Shown here piece by piece: positions 21,943 to 33,100 of a stretch of 64,000 bases of DNA. Below the pieces are notes generated by a model. The model did not search any database. It worked only from the letters and a program-made list of their open reading frames with translations, and was not told the origin of the DNA. The DNA is taken from positions 184,719,802 through 184,783,801 of the forward strand of contig NC_073693.1 of the NCBI RefSeq assembly GCF_029784155.1, given 5' to 3'. The position numbers and the translations under genes were made by a program. The stretch comes from Uranotaenia lowii (Eukaryota > Arthropoda > Insecta > Diptera > Culicidae). The first letter of the stretch is position 1. Every line of letters starts with the position of its first letter.

Positions 21943-23923
21943 TACAGAAATACCTCGATATAAAGCAACCTCGATATAACGTAACCCAATATAAAGCAAC
22001 TTTTGCCTCTATATAACGTAACTTTGAAAAATGTTTCTAATTTGAATAAATATGTTTAATTTCAACACTTTTTTGTCATAAAAATATAATAATGTTGTTT
22101 ATGAGCCATGCGGTCAATTCTCAGAGGCATAAAGAGCGAATAAGCGCAAGCGTTGAAAATGTATCTCCAGTACTTTCTATTGTGATAGTCGCTTTTGTGC
22201 TTTTGAAAATCCAGCCTAGAGCATGTATCTCCATTTCAAAACTTAATGACTATATTTGCACCTACAGATAAGTAGCTTAAGCTGAAGTGAGGTTAGGACA
22301 AGTAGTCTTTTATTCAATTTAGTTTTATGTTGGCTGACAGTTGATCAATCACTGTACAGACTTCTGTACCATCGCGAATGCACGGATTTTAACACTTGCT
22401 CTGAAAATAACAAAGAAACATTTCTGATGTTTCTGAGCCGTTTTGAAAATACACCCTCTTTGGGATTTTGGTTTGGTTTTAATCGCCTATCATATCAGGA
22501 TGTCATTATTTGGTGACATTTATCCAAGTCTTTTGAAGAATCTGGTCTACCTATCAAAGCTGCTCTTGTTTTAGACAATTCGGTATCGATTTTTGAATAC
22601 GGCGAATGCGCCAACTGTAAACAAATCCAGATAATCACATAAATGCATTAAACTCTTTATTTTACATCCGAAAATTTGATCTTTTTTTAATTTTTCTTAT
22701 TTTAGTGAAGTTAAATTAATTTTTTTCAATAAGGCGAATAGCTTTTTTATGAGTGTGTAATCCCACAGTTCATTCGCCCATTTCCCCTCAAAATTTCAAT
22801 AAAGTTTGTTGTCATATTTTTTCTAAAACTCTACCATCGCTCAAACCGTATTTACTAGCAATCGAATGAAAAGTAGGTTTTTTAGACCACTTTTTGAACT
22901 TTTTGAGACCATTTTATAAAAAAATTTAAAAAACTATTTCTTGTCTTCATGATGTAGGCATTAACTTCAGCTTTCATATGCATAAGGCAAATATTTTTTT
23001 GGAGGTGTAACATATGAACTACAGCAGTTTTCGTGAGTCATGTTTTTTCGGATTTTTTTTCTTTCATGCTGAATAACGAGAAAACTATATGCTTTAGCTA
23101 TATATAATGTTCTAAACATATTTTACTGACATTACAAGGTTTCTATTGATATAAGTATTATATGAAGTTCATAATAATTCAAACGACCTCAATAGATTTT
23201 ACTTTTGTGGTGTCAAAATGACACCCAAAGTCGGAAAAGGGAGTTTTTTTGTCCAGGCTTCCAGGGTTCGTCCATAAAAAATGTGAAGATGCAATATTGA
23301 AGAACTTTTGAATTCATTTAGGGTACCCGAAGAAATTTTTGTATTTTGAAGCTTCTGAAAAAAGTTACAAGCCTTCAAACTTGCAATGGTGTCAAAATGA
23401 CACCCTAATGCGGATGAGGGTTAAGCGAATTTTTTAGGAAAATGATTGGAAAATGCAGCTAAATAGGAAATTGATTTTATTTTCCGAAACTTGGAATGCG
23501 TTTTTCTCAAAATAAAAGGTCTTGGCGCATTCGCCGTATTCAAAAATCGATAACGAATTGTTCTGCGCATTTTAATGCAGATGAGCTGAAAACCGAAGAT
23601 GGGTCGATCTTCACCACATTTTTACCACCGAATACCACTGCGGCAATACAGCCAAAATATGTATGTTTGTTGTAATCTTCATTTTAATTGTTTCTGAAAA
23701 TGTTTGTTGAAATTAAATAAACAAAATTGTTGCGTTTGTGACAAATATATTTTTTTTACGTTTCTTAAATCCGTACAAACAGAATGAAGAATCAACTTTT
23801 TCACATTTACGATCACTAACGATGCTCCAAAGGACCATTTTAAGTAGTGTTTCGATATAACGTAACTTCGATATAAAGCAACGAAAAAAAAAATTCGTTG
23901 CTTTATATCGAGGTATTACTGTA
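21943..23923. mobile_element. Pogo/Tigger-style TIR element, TA target
   Basis: The left end TACAGAAATACCTCGATATA continues as AAGCAAC. The right end is its inverse complement (TATATCGAGGTATTACTGTA), with TA at both termini. Left of centre a 16-base unit (CTCGATATAAAGCAAC, CTCGATATAACGTAAC and variants) is iterated about four times. Near the right end related units occur in forward and inverted orientation, including a short foldback at about 23868-23912. The element is interrupted by another TIR element at 22576-23560. Without the insert it is about 1 kb and has no transposase. Assignment to pogo/Tigger is by end sequence and TA target. Confidence 0.7.
22576..23560. mobile_element. CAATTCGGTATCGA TIR element, nested
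   Basis: The left end CAATTCGGTATCGATTTTTG is followed by AATACGGCGAATGCGCC. The right end is the inverse complement over about 37 bases with one change. It sits inside the pogo-style element. The minus strand at about 22870-22816 reads HSIASKYGLSDGRVLEKI, which resembles a helix-turn-helix, so a transposase relic may lie inside; no catalytic motif was found. Confidence 0.7.
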
Positions 23924-24280
23924 TTTGTTGGCATAATTCGAGAACTTATGAAGCCAATAAAGGTAGAGTCATGATTTCAGAACTAGAATCAATCTGCATT
24001 GCCATTGCTATTTAAATTTCAGAAGCAGGTTCCATTTAAAGAGATTGTTCTTGATGTTGAAATTTCAATTCAAAATGATAAACTACCTAATAAACAAAAA
24101 TTAAAAAAAAAATCACCACTAATTTCTTCTATTGATCAAAGTGTAGCAAAACACACCGGGTCAGCTTTTTTTTACAATACATAACAATTCAATTGGTTGC
24201 CTGGTATTGAAAACCTATCCGATTAACTAGTGTTAGATTTTTACACTTGAGCTCGAACTTATTGAAATCTGTTAGGGAAA

Positions 24281-24539
24281 TAATTCGGTAGTGAATTTTG
24301 AATAGGGCGAATGCGCCAAATGTAAACAAATTGAGTTATCAGCTGGGTGTTAAAATACGTTCGGAGACCTACATTTTGTGAGTACAACGTTAACCAACGA
24401 CGATTTCGCCTTCGAGAAATTAAGAAAACAAAATAAAATTTTTGCTGGGTGCTTATGGAGCTGTCAAACTTTGAACGCGTTTTTCTCAAAAACAGTTATG
24501 TTAGCGCATTCGCCGTATTCAAAATTCGATACCGAATTG
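24281..24539. mobile_element. Short MITE of the CAATTCGG family
   Basis: The ends AATTCGGTAGTGAATTTTGA and, inverted, CAATTCGGTATCGAATTTTG match those of the element at 22576-23560, including GGCGAATGCGCC. The inner GCGTTTTTCTCAAAA word is shared as well. At about 259 bases it looks like a deletion derivative of the larger form. Confidence 0.75.
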
Positions 24540-25701
24540 ATTTATCAACTGAGCTGAATACCTAAAGTTTTCAAAGTAATTTTAAAATATTGAATAAACT
24601 GACTTTCCCGTCAGTAATCATTTCAAAGAAGCGTTTACTTTTTAAGCTGCTAAATACTGTTGTGAATATGCCCAATTCCCGCCTTGGTCAGGAAACATTC
24701 CGGGATTTACCCAGCACGGATATGTGCGGGAAAATGAAAATAAAATAATAAGTGAAAAATACCTTACTGGTCATTATTAATTATAGGTGTTTTTTTTTGT
24801 AAACGATTCACACTGATGTATAAAATTCCATGGAACATTCTTAATTGTTCTTTACTCAAGGCTGGGCGTGATTCCACTTCTGCCGTTTCTTATTCAATCA
24901 AACTGTTAACAGTTGTATCAAATCAAATATCACAACTACACTTTTCAAAGGAAAAAAATCTTTCTGAAAAGTTTCACCGTCCCTTGTAGAAAAGTTCGCC
25001 CATGATTATAAACAACGAGTGGAGCCAACACGAGACTTGAGAAAGTGAAACCTTTTTTTTCTCATCATAAAAATGAAAATGTTGCCCTGAGCAGAGTTTA
25101 GAATTTCTTTTTGCCCAACCTCTGAACTGGTGCGTGGTTTGATATGGTTTTATGAAACGATACACTTAGGAAAGAATCTATGCTCATTGTGTTTGTACGG
25201 AGACACGTGACTGGTTGGTGAGCAATCGAGCTAAATTGTGGGCCACCGTATCCTCAAACCAATAAGGACAATGGTTGTCTAGAGCGTATTATTGCTTTTT
25301 CCTCAATTGGTTTTCAACAATCTTTTTTTACCTAAAGAAACGAAGATTATAAATTGAAAATGACGGTATGTATTTGTTATTTTTATTTTAGTTAAAATAT
25401 GAATGATTGAATCGCAACACAAAAGATAAGAAAAAAGGGTGCGAAAATAAAATATGTAGTAACACCTATGTACTTATATCTACAAAGTTAAGATTATTTC
25501 TTTAAAATATCCATGTACAAATGAAAATATATTGTTCTACAAATATTTGAAGAGATAAGTGCATATTTAGTCGATTTCTAGTATTCCAAAAGATTTAACA
25601 GAATTTTTTTTACGATTTTTTCCTCCGGGTTTCACAAATTTGAAATTTCACATTCGAGCTATAATATGTGCTTTATCAAACTCCTCAAATTCTTCATTAA
25701 C
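24540..25701. other. No recognised feature
   Basis: AT-rich sequence with short, unsupported open frames on both strands. No repeat boundary or RNA gene was recognised. Confidence 0.4.
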
Positions 25702-27696
25702 ATGACGAAAATGACAAAAATGACAAAAATGACAAAAATGACAAAAATGACAAAAATGACAAAAATGACAAAAATGACAAAAATGACAAAAATGACAAAA
25801 ATGACAAAAATGACAAAAATGACAAAAATGACAAAAATGACAAAAATGACAAAAATGACAAAAATGACAAAAATGACAAAAATGACAAAAATGACAAGAA
25901 TGACAAAAATGACAAAAATGACAAAAAAAAACAAAAATGACAAAAAAAACAAAAATGACAAAAATGACAAAAATGACAAAAATGACAAAAATGACAAAAA
26001 TGACAAAAATGACAAAAATGACAAAAATGACAAAAATGACAAAAATGACAAAAATGACAAAAATGACAAAAATGACAAAAATGACAAAAATGACAAAAAT
26101 GACAAAAATGACAAAAATGACAAAAATGACAAAAATGACAAAAATGACAAAAATGACAAAAATGACAAAAATGACAAAAATGACAAAAATGACAAAAATG
26201 ACAAAAATGACAAAAATGACAAAAATGACAAAAATGACAAAAATGACAAAAATGACAAAAATGACAAAAATGACAAAAATGACAAAAATGACAAAAATGA
26301 CAAAAATGACAAAAATGACAAAAATGACAAAAATGACAAAAATGACAAAAATGACAAAAATGACAAAAATGACAAAAATGACAAAAATGACAAAAATGAC
26401 AAAAATGACAAAAATGACAAAAATGACAAAAATGACAAAAATGACAAAAATGACAAAAATGACAAAAATGACAAAAATGACAAAAATGACAAAAATGACA
26501 AAAATGACAAAAATGACAAAAATGACAAAAATGACAAAAATGACAAAAATGACAAAAATGACAAAAATGACAAAAATGACAAAAATGACAAAAATGACAA
26601 AAATGACAAAAATGACAAAAATGACAAAAATGACAAAAATGACAAAAATGACAAAAATGACAAAAATGACAAAAATGACAAAAATGACAAAAATGACAAA
26701 AATGACAAAAATGACAAAAATGACAAAAATGACAAAAATGACAAAAATGACAAAAATGACAAAAATGACAAAAATGACAAAAATGACAAAAATGACAAAA
26801 ATGACAAAAATGACAAAAATGACAAAAATGACAAAAATGACAAAAATGACAAAAATGACAAAAATGACAAAAATGACAAAAATGACAAAAATGACAAAAA
26901 TGACAAAAATGACAAAAATGACAAAAATGACAAAAATGACAAAAATGACAAAAATGACAAAAATGACAAAAATGACAAAAATGACAAAAATGACAAAAAT
27001 GACAAAAATGACAAAAATGACAAAAATGACAAAAATGACAAAAATGACAAAAATGACAAAAATGACAAAAATGACAAAAATGACAAAAATGACAAAAATG
27101 ACAAAAATGACAAAAATGACAAAAATGACAAAAATGACAAAAATGACAAAAATGACAAAAATGACAAAAATGACAAAAATGACAAAAATGACAAAAATGA
27201 CAAAAATGACAAAAATGACAAAAATGACAAAAATGACAAAAATGACAAAAATGACAAAAATGACAAAAATGACAAAAATGACAAAAATGACAAAAATGAC
27301 AAAAATGACAAAAATGACAAAAATGACAAAAATGACAAAAATGACAAAAATGACAAAAATGACAAAAATGACAAAAATGACAAAAATGACAAAAATGACA
27401 AAAATGACAAAAATGACAAAAATGACAAAAATGACAAAAATGACAAAAATGACAAAAATGACAAAAATGACAAAAATGACAAAAATGACAAAAATGACAA
27501 AAATGACAAAAATGACAAAAATGACAAAAATGACAAAAATGACAAAAATGACAAAAATGACAAAAATGACAAAAATAACAAAAATGACAAAAATGACAAA
27601 AATGACAAAAATGACAAAAATGACAAAAATGACAAAAATGACAAAAATGACAAAAATGACAAAAATGACAAAAATGACAAAAATGACAAAAATGAC
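25702..27696. repeat. 9-bp satellite array, left part (unit AAAAATGAC)
   Basis: About 220 copies of AAAAATGAC. The left edge has variants (ATGACGAAAATGAC at 25702, AAGAATGAC near 25896, two AAAAAAAAC-type units at 25922-25951). From about 25957 to 27570 the array is essentially uniform, and one AAAAATAAC unit lies near 27572. Since 9 is a multiple of 3, five of the six frames have no stop and yield very long artificial frames (K-N-D, K-M-T, V-I-F, S-F-L, H-F-C). None is a gene. Confidence 0.97.
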
Positions 27697-28268
27697 TGTT
27701 GTCGAACCCACTGTGCCGAGAACCTGATGAGTGAGTTTCGGCGACTTCATCGAACGATCACCTAGGAAATGGGAGAAACAAACAAACAGAGAGCCGTCAG
27801 ATAGAGTAGGGAATATTAAAAACGTGTTTCGATTAGTCGGATTAGAAATACTTACTCGAACCACATTTTCTGAAAATCACAAAATTACACTTTTCCTCAG
27901 CCACTGCCTCGCAGAACAGTTTATTTACATTAGTGCTAAATAGTTAATCTACACTTTAAAAAGGAAACTAGAGAAAAAGTTTACCTTTACACGGTAAGAT
28001 CACAGATAAATTACATCTGAAATAGACAGATTGAATGCTTTTAGGTTAACTACATATATGATCGTGAATTTCTAGACCATCAGGTAGATTAGCTAACCAT
28101 CGAGCCCCGTTTGAAATTGTGTGGAAATATACCACTAACGCACACTTTAATTGTAAGTCACCATATAAATCACCTTATTATCAGACACTTGTAATGAATT
28201 CAATATACTTGCAGTTTGAAGCATCAGCTATTAAAAATCGGTGTTTTGCATCAACGTTATCCACAACA
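27697..28268 (+). repeat. BEL/Pao 5' LTR
   Basis: 572 bases, beginning TGTTGTCGAACCC and ending ATCCACAACA, with TG...CA termini. Compared with the 3' LTR it lacks a CTAG tetranucleotide after ACTTACTCG and has T rather than C in GGTGTTTTGCATC. Confidence 0.95.
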
Positions 28269-30183
28269 ATCTTCAAAAATTAAATGGTTACCATGCCCAT
28301 ACACTCAAGGCGATGCACTATCCAATAAATGCCCATCAACCGAGGCCACTGGGGCTGAGAAACCTGCGCACAACTGCTTCATGTGCAGTCGTTCGGACAG
28401 CGCTGACAATCTTGTCGGCTGTGACAGTTGCTCTGCATGGGCTCACTATGACTGTGCTGGAGTTTCCGGATCGATCGAGGCAACAGACAGAACCTGGAGG
28501 TGTAATGATTGTTCTAATAAGGAAAAGGTTTTGAAGAATCCATCACAAACACGCTCGCGGAGCAGTAGACGATCGTTACGCATGGATGAGAATCTTCAGA
28601 ATCTTCAGTTGCTAGAAGAGCAACAGCGAATAGAGCTACAGGCGCTAGCGGAAGAGGAGGAAGATAGGAAAGCCTTCCGTCAGAAACGGTTGAAAATTCA
28701 GCAAGATTATCTTAAGCAACGCTTCATCGTTCAACGAGATGGCTCCACGAGCGATGGAAGTGTTTCCAGCGGTGGGAGAAGTAGGCGGATTGTTGAGAGA
28801 TGGTTGACACAGGAACCTGTGCAAATAACAGCAGAACGCGTGAAAGCATGGGAGTTTCCACTGCAGCCTACGAACTCTGACCCAACGCCACCCACAACGA
28901 CAGCTTCTACACTATTGCGAAAGGAGAACGCAGCCGTTCATATGGGAAGTCCCCCCACCATACCGCTCGTACCAAAGTCTGCATCAACCCCCTATCCCAG
29001 CACTAATCAACCTACCATCCCTGCCGTCGTTCTTCCCAGTATGTACGGTAGTTTGTCCGACTTGCGGATGAGACCATTACTTACCACTGAAACTAGTGGA
29101 TCTCGGTTGGTACCGAGGGTGAGCTTACCCGAAAACTTTGCATCTCGATTGCCACCGGTGAGCTCAAGTGCTACGCATTTCGCCGAACCACCATCGTTGA
29201 GTCTCACTGAGTTGGCAGAACACCTACCGTATTTCACAAGCAAAAGTACCCAATGCACAAACATGTCAGGCGCACCAGTATCAATCCATGGTTTGTCAGG
29301 AATTTCAGGAATGGGAGATCCCGTTTATTCCTTGGATGATCGAAGACCTCTGTCTGCTATAACCGAAGAACCAAGTCCTTATATGCATTCGGTGGCACCC
29401 TCTTCAGAGGTGTGTTCACAGATTCGTGCATCCGGAGAGCCTATTTACTGTTCCCGAGACCCTCACGTAGCGCCTTCCAGATATTTACCGGTGTCGTCAG
29501 CTCCGAGTCGTAGCTACGATCCGAAAGAGACATTCTATCCCGTTCCATTTAGGCATGCTTCGGTCGTCACTAATCCGTCTCATATTCCTGTTGACAATAC
29601 CGCCCAGGTTACATGGGTCACACAACCAGGGACTTTCGTGCCTATTCCGACAGTTGTAACAGACACCAATTCGTCAGTCCCGAATTTTATCGGCGGACCG
29701 AAAAATTTGATTCGTTCTGACGTGCAACCGTTCCACAACTTACCGAAAACGGTTGGATCTCCGAACATACTATCGAACATCGATGTTCAACGACCTGAAA
29801 CGGAATCAACAAGAAATATTTTATCGCATCAAGGTTTCACTAACTCCCAACTAGCTGCACGACAAATCATGAATCGGGAGCTACCCACTTTCGCAGGCAA
29901 CCCGCACGATTGGCCCTTATTCTTTGGTACATTCAAAAATAGCACAGAATCTTGTGGGTTTACTCATGCTGAAAACCTGGCACGACTGCAACGATGCCTG
30001 CAAGGGGAGGCATTAGAAGCTGTAAAAAGTAAACTCCAGTATCCCGACTCGGTTCCGTACATCATGAATACACTTCAAATGCCCGGAGATTCTTCTTTTT
30101 TCCATGCTACAAAAACTTCGCCGTGCACCCCCGCCAAAACAAGACAACCTGAAATCGATAATTACGTTTGGACTAGCCGTTAG
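28216..30183 (+). pseudogene. BEL/Pao gag with PHD finger, no ATG, shifted from pol
   Basis: The open frame starts after a TGA at 28195, inside the LTR. Its only Met before the zinc finger lies within the finger itself, so there is no usable ATG in this frame; 28216 is a TTG. Residues 54-98 carry Cys/His pairs (CFMC, CDSC, HYDC, WRCNDC) forming a PHD-type finger, known in insect BEL Gag proteins. A charged coiled-coil-like stretch rich in E, Q and R follows (about 122-180), then a long low-complexity S/P/T region, then a capsid-like segment (MNRELPTFAGNPHDWPLFFG). The frame leaves register with pol near 30076-30085. Gag packages the element RNA. The missing start and frame break suggest a recently damaged copy, though an unusual start cannot be excluded. 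Confidence 0.75.
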
Positions 30184-33100
30184 AAATGCTGTAGACGATA
30201 TGGCAATTGCAAATTTGGAGGAACATCTATCGAATCCTATGTTGCTACTCGAGCTTGTGGAAAAACTACCAACACCTTTACAAATGGAATGGTCGCGTTT
30301 CAAGCGACGATACACCCCCGTTAACATGATGACCTTTAGTGAATTTATGTCTGAGCAGGTCGAAGCAGCTTCGGACGTTGTTATGCCAAACTGTATGTCG
30401 TTCAGTACAGAGAAGGCAGTTAAATCGGTGCGCGACAAACATAAACTTAACATCCACATAGAAAACTCGGAACACGATGATTCAGAAGGGGTTCAAATTT
30501 CACATAAGCGGTGTGTTTACTGTTCTGATCCAAACCACGAAGTGATCCACTGTGTGCAATTTCAGACCCTAGACTTGGATGGGAGGTGGAAGGCGGTCAA
30601 GCAAAGGGGAATGTGTTCATTATGCTTAATACCACACAAAAATGGGCCTTGCCGCTCCAGGAGAGTATGTGGCATTAATGGCTGCAAGACTAGACACCAC
30701 GCATTGTTGCATCCCGTCGCCTCTAAAAGTACACGTAATGCTGCTGAACCATCAGAAGAACGGGGTGAGACTTCCATCCTTAATCATCATTTCGGTACAT
30801 CCTTTGTTCTTTTCCGATACCTACCGGTAAATTTACACTGTAACGGAAAAAGAGTGACAACCTTCGCCTTCCTCGATGATGGGTCCTCATCAACTTTAAT
30901 GGATGCTTCCATCGCAACGGAACTGGGTATCACGGGGCCAGTTGACCCGCTGTGGCTAACCTGGACTAGTGACATTTCTCGCGAAGAGAAGGGATCCATG
31001 AGAGTCTCTGTGCAAATCTCTGGCCAGGGTTCTGCAAAACGGTATACGATGAAAGATGTTCGAACTGTCGAGCAATTAAATTTACCCGAACAATCGTTCA
31101 ATTACGCTGGCATGCAAAAGGATTATCCTCATCTGAAGGGACTTCCCTTCAACAGTTACTCCGGCGTCAGACCAATGCTCATTATTGGAATCGAACATGT
31201 GAGTCTTCTAACACCCTTAACCATTCGAGAGGGTCGACAAGACGAACCGATTGCTGCCAAGACACGACTTGGGTGGTGTGTATACGGTAAGCAGATTAAA
31301 ACACCCCGCAACGAAGTAACCTTACATGTACACTGGGAGCAGCAATTCGGCAACCAGCAGCTACACGATTTGATGGGCAGTTTTTTTAAACTGGAAGAAA
31401 CTCTAGTGGTTAAAGAGCCGGACTCAACCTTAGAAAAGGAGGCCTTAGATATTCTCCAGCAAACCACGCGACGACTAGGCAATCGCTTCGAAACCGGACT
31501 TCTCTGGAAACACAAACACCGTTGTTTCCCAAACACTTATCCGATGGCGGCACGTCGCGAGGCAAGTCTCAATAAACGTCTACAAAAGGATCCTGAGTTG
31601 CACGAAATTGTCCGTTCTCAAATAGCAAGCTACTTGGAAAAGGGCTATGCTCATAAAATTACCGATCGAGAATTGACTGAGTCGGACCCAGGTCAAATCT
31701 GGTACTTACCACTGGGAATAGTGCGCAACCCCAAAAAACCCACTAAAGTACGCTTGATTTGGGATGCTGCTGCCAAAACGAATGGAGTGTCGCTCAACGA
31801 CATGTTGATGAAGGGACCGGATATGGTGACGTCGTTGCCAGCTGTACTTGTACGATTTCGCCAACGAAGTGTAGCTATATGCGGTGACATCAAGGAGATG
31901 TTCCACCAGGTGAACATAATATTAGAAGACAAGCAAGCCCAGCGGTTCCTTTTTCGCAATCAAACAGACGAAACACCACAAATTTATGTAATGGACGTCG
32001 CCACATTTGGTGCCTCCTGTTCTCCCTGCATTGCACAGTATATAAAAAACAGGAATGCCAAAGAACATGCAACACAGTTTCCACGCGCTGCCGAAGCTAT
32101 AATCAACAGACACTACGTGGACGACTTCCTTGCTAGCGTTGACACCATTGACGAAGCCATCGAACAGATAAAAGAGGTCAGTCATGTACATGCGTTAGGA
32201 GGTTTTGAAATCCGCAACTTTCTTTCGAATGCCCCAGAAGTTCTCGAAAAAATTGGGGCTCCGTACCCGCACAGCTTCAAGCATTTGAACCTGGAACCGG
32301 GCGTGGAAGAACCTGAAAAGGCAGAACGGATTTTGGGCATGATGTGGAAACCTTGCCAAGATCTCTTCACGTTTAGCACTACTTTGCAGCCAGCTATTGA
32401 GCAGATTTTAAATCCCGAGCGCACACCCACAAAAAGAGAAGTGCTGCGCACCGTTATGAGCCTGTTCGACCCACTAGGACTAATCGCTCACTTTGTTGTC
32501 CACGGTAAAATCATCATGCAAGAGCTCTGGAAATATGGATCAGATTGGGATGAAGCTATGCCTGAGGAGCTGCGTGTCAAATGGCACCGTTGGACGGAGC
32601 TTTTGGCAAAACTCAACGAAGTAAGCGTCCCTCGCTACTTTTTTCCTGGAATCTCTAGTGCTGATATCAAGGGACTGCAATTGCACGTGTTCGTAGATGC
32701 CAGCGAATCAGCATTCGCATGTGTAGCTTACTTGCGACTTATCTATAATAATAGCCCTCTTTGTGCGTTACTTTCAGCAAAGACCAAAGTGGCTCCTTTA
32801 AAGCCGATATCAATGCCTCGATCGGAGTTACAAGCAGCTCTCATGGGTGCTCGCATGACGGAGACTTTGTCAGAAACTTTAGAACTTCCAATTGAACGTA
32901 AATATCTGTGGACTGATTCACTTACAGTTCTTGCCTGGTTACGTTCAGACAGTCGACGCTACCATCAATTTGTGAGCTATCGGGTAGGGGAGATTCTAGC
33001 TAAAACCTCAATTTGCGAATGGCACTACGTACCTTCCAAACAGAATGTGGCCGATGACGCCACTAAATGGGGAAATGGACCCAATTTCAGTCCAAATAAC

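Noticed and set aside
25648..27864. Open frames of 600-740 codons on both strands (V-I-F, S-F-L, K-N-D, K-M-T repeats)
   Set aside because: They are the six-frame reading of a 9-base repeat without stops; a unit length divisible by 3 keeps them open.
28241..28534. Alternative gag start in another frame
   Set aside because: It starts at a GTG and reads through the PHD-finger DNA in the wrong frame; the zinc finger appears only in the frame at 28216.
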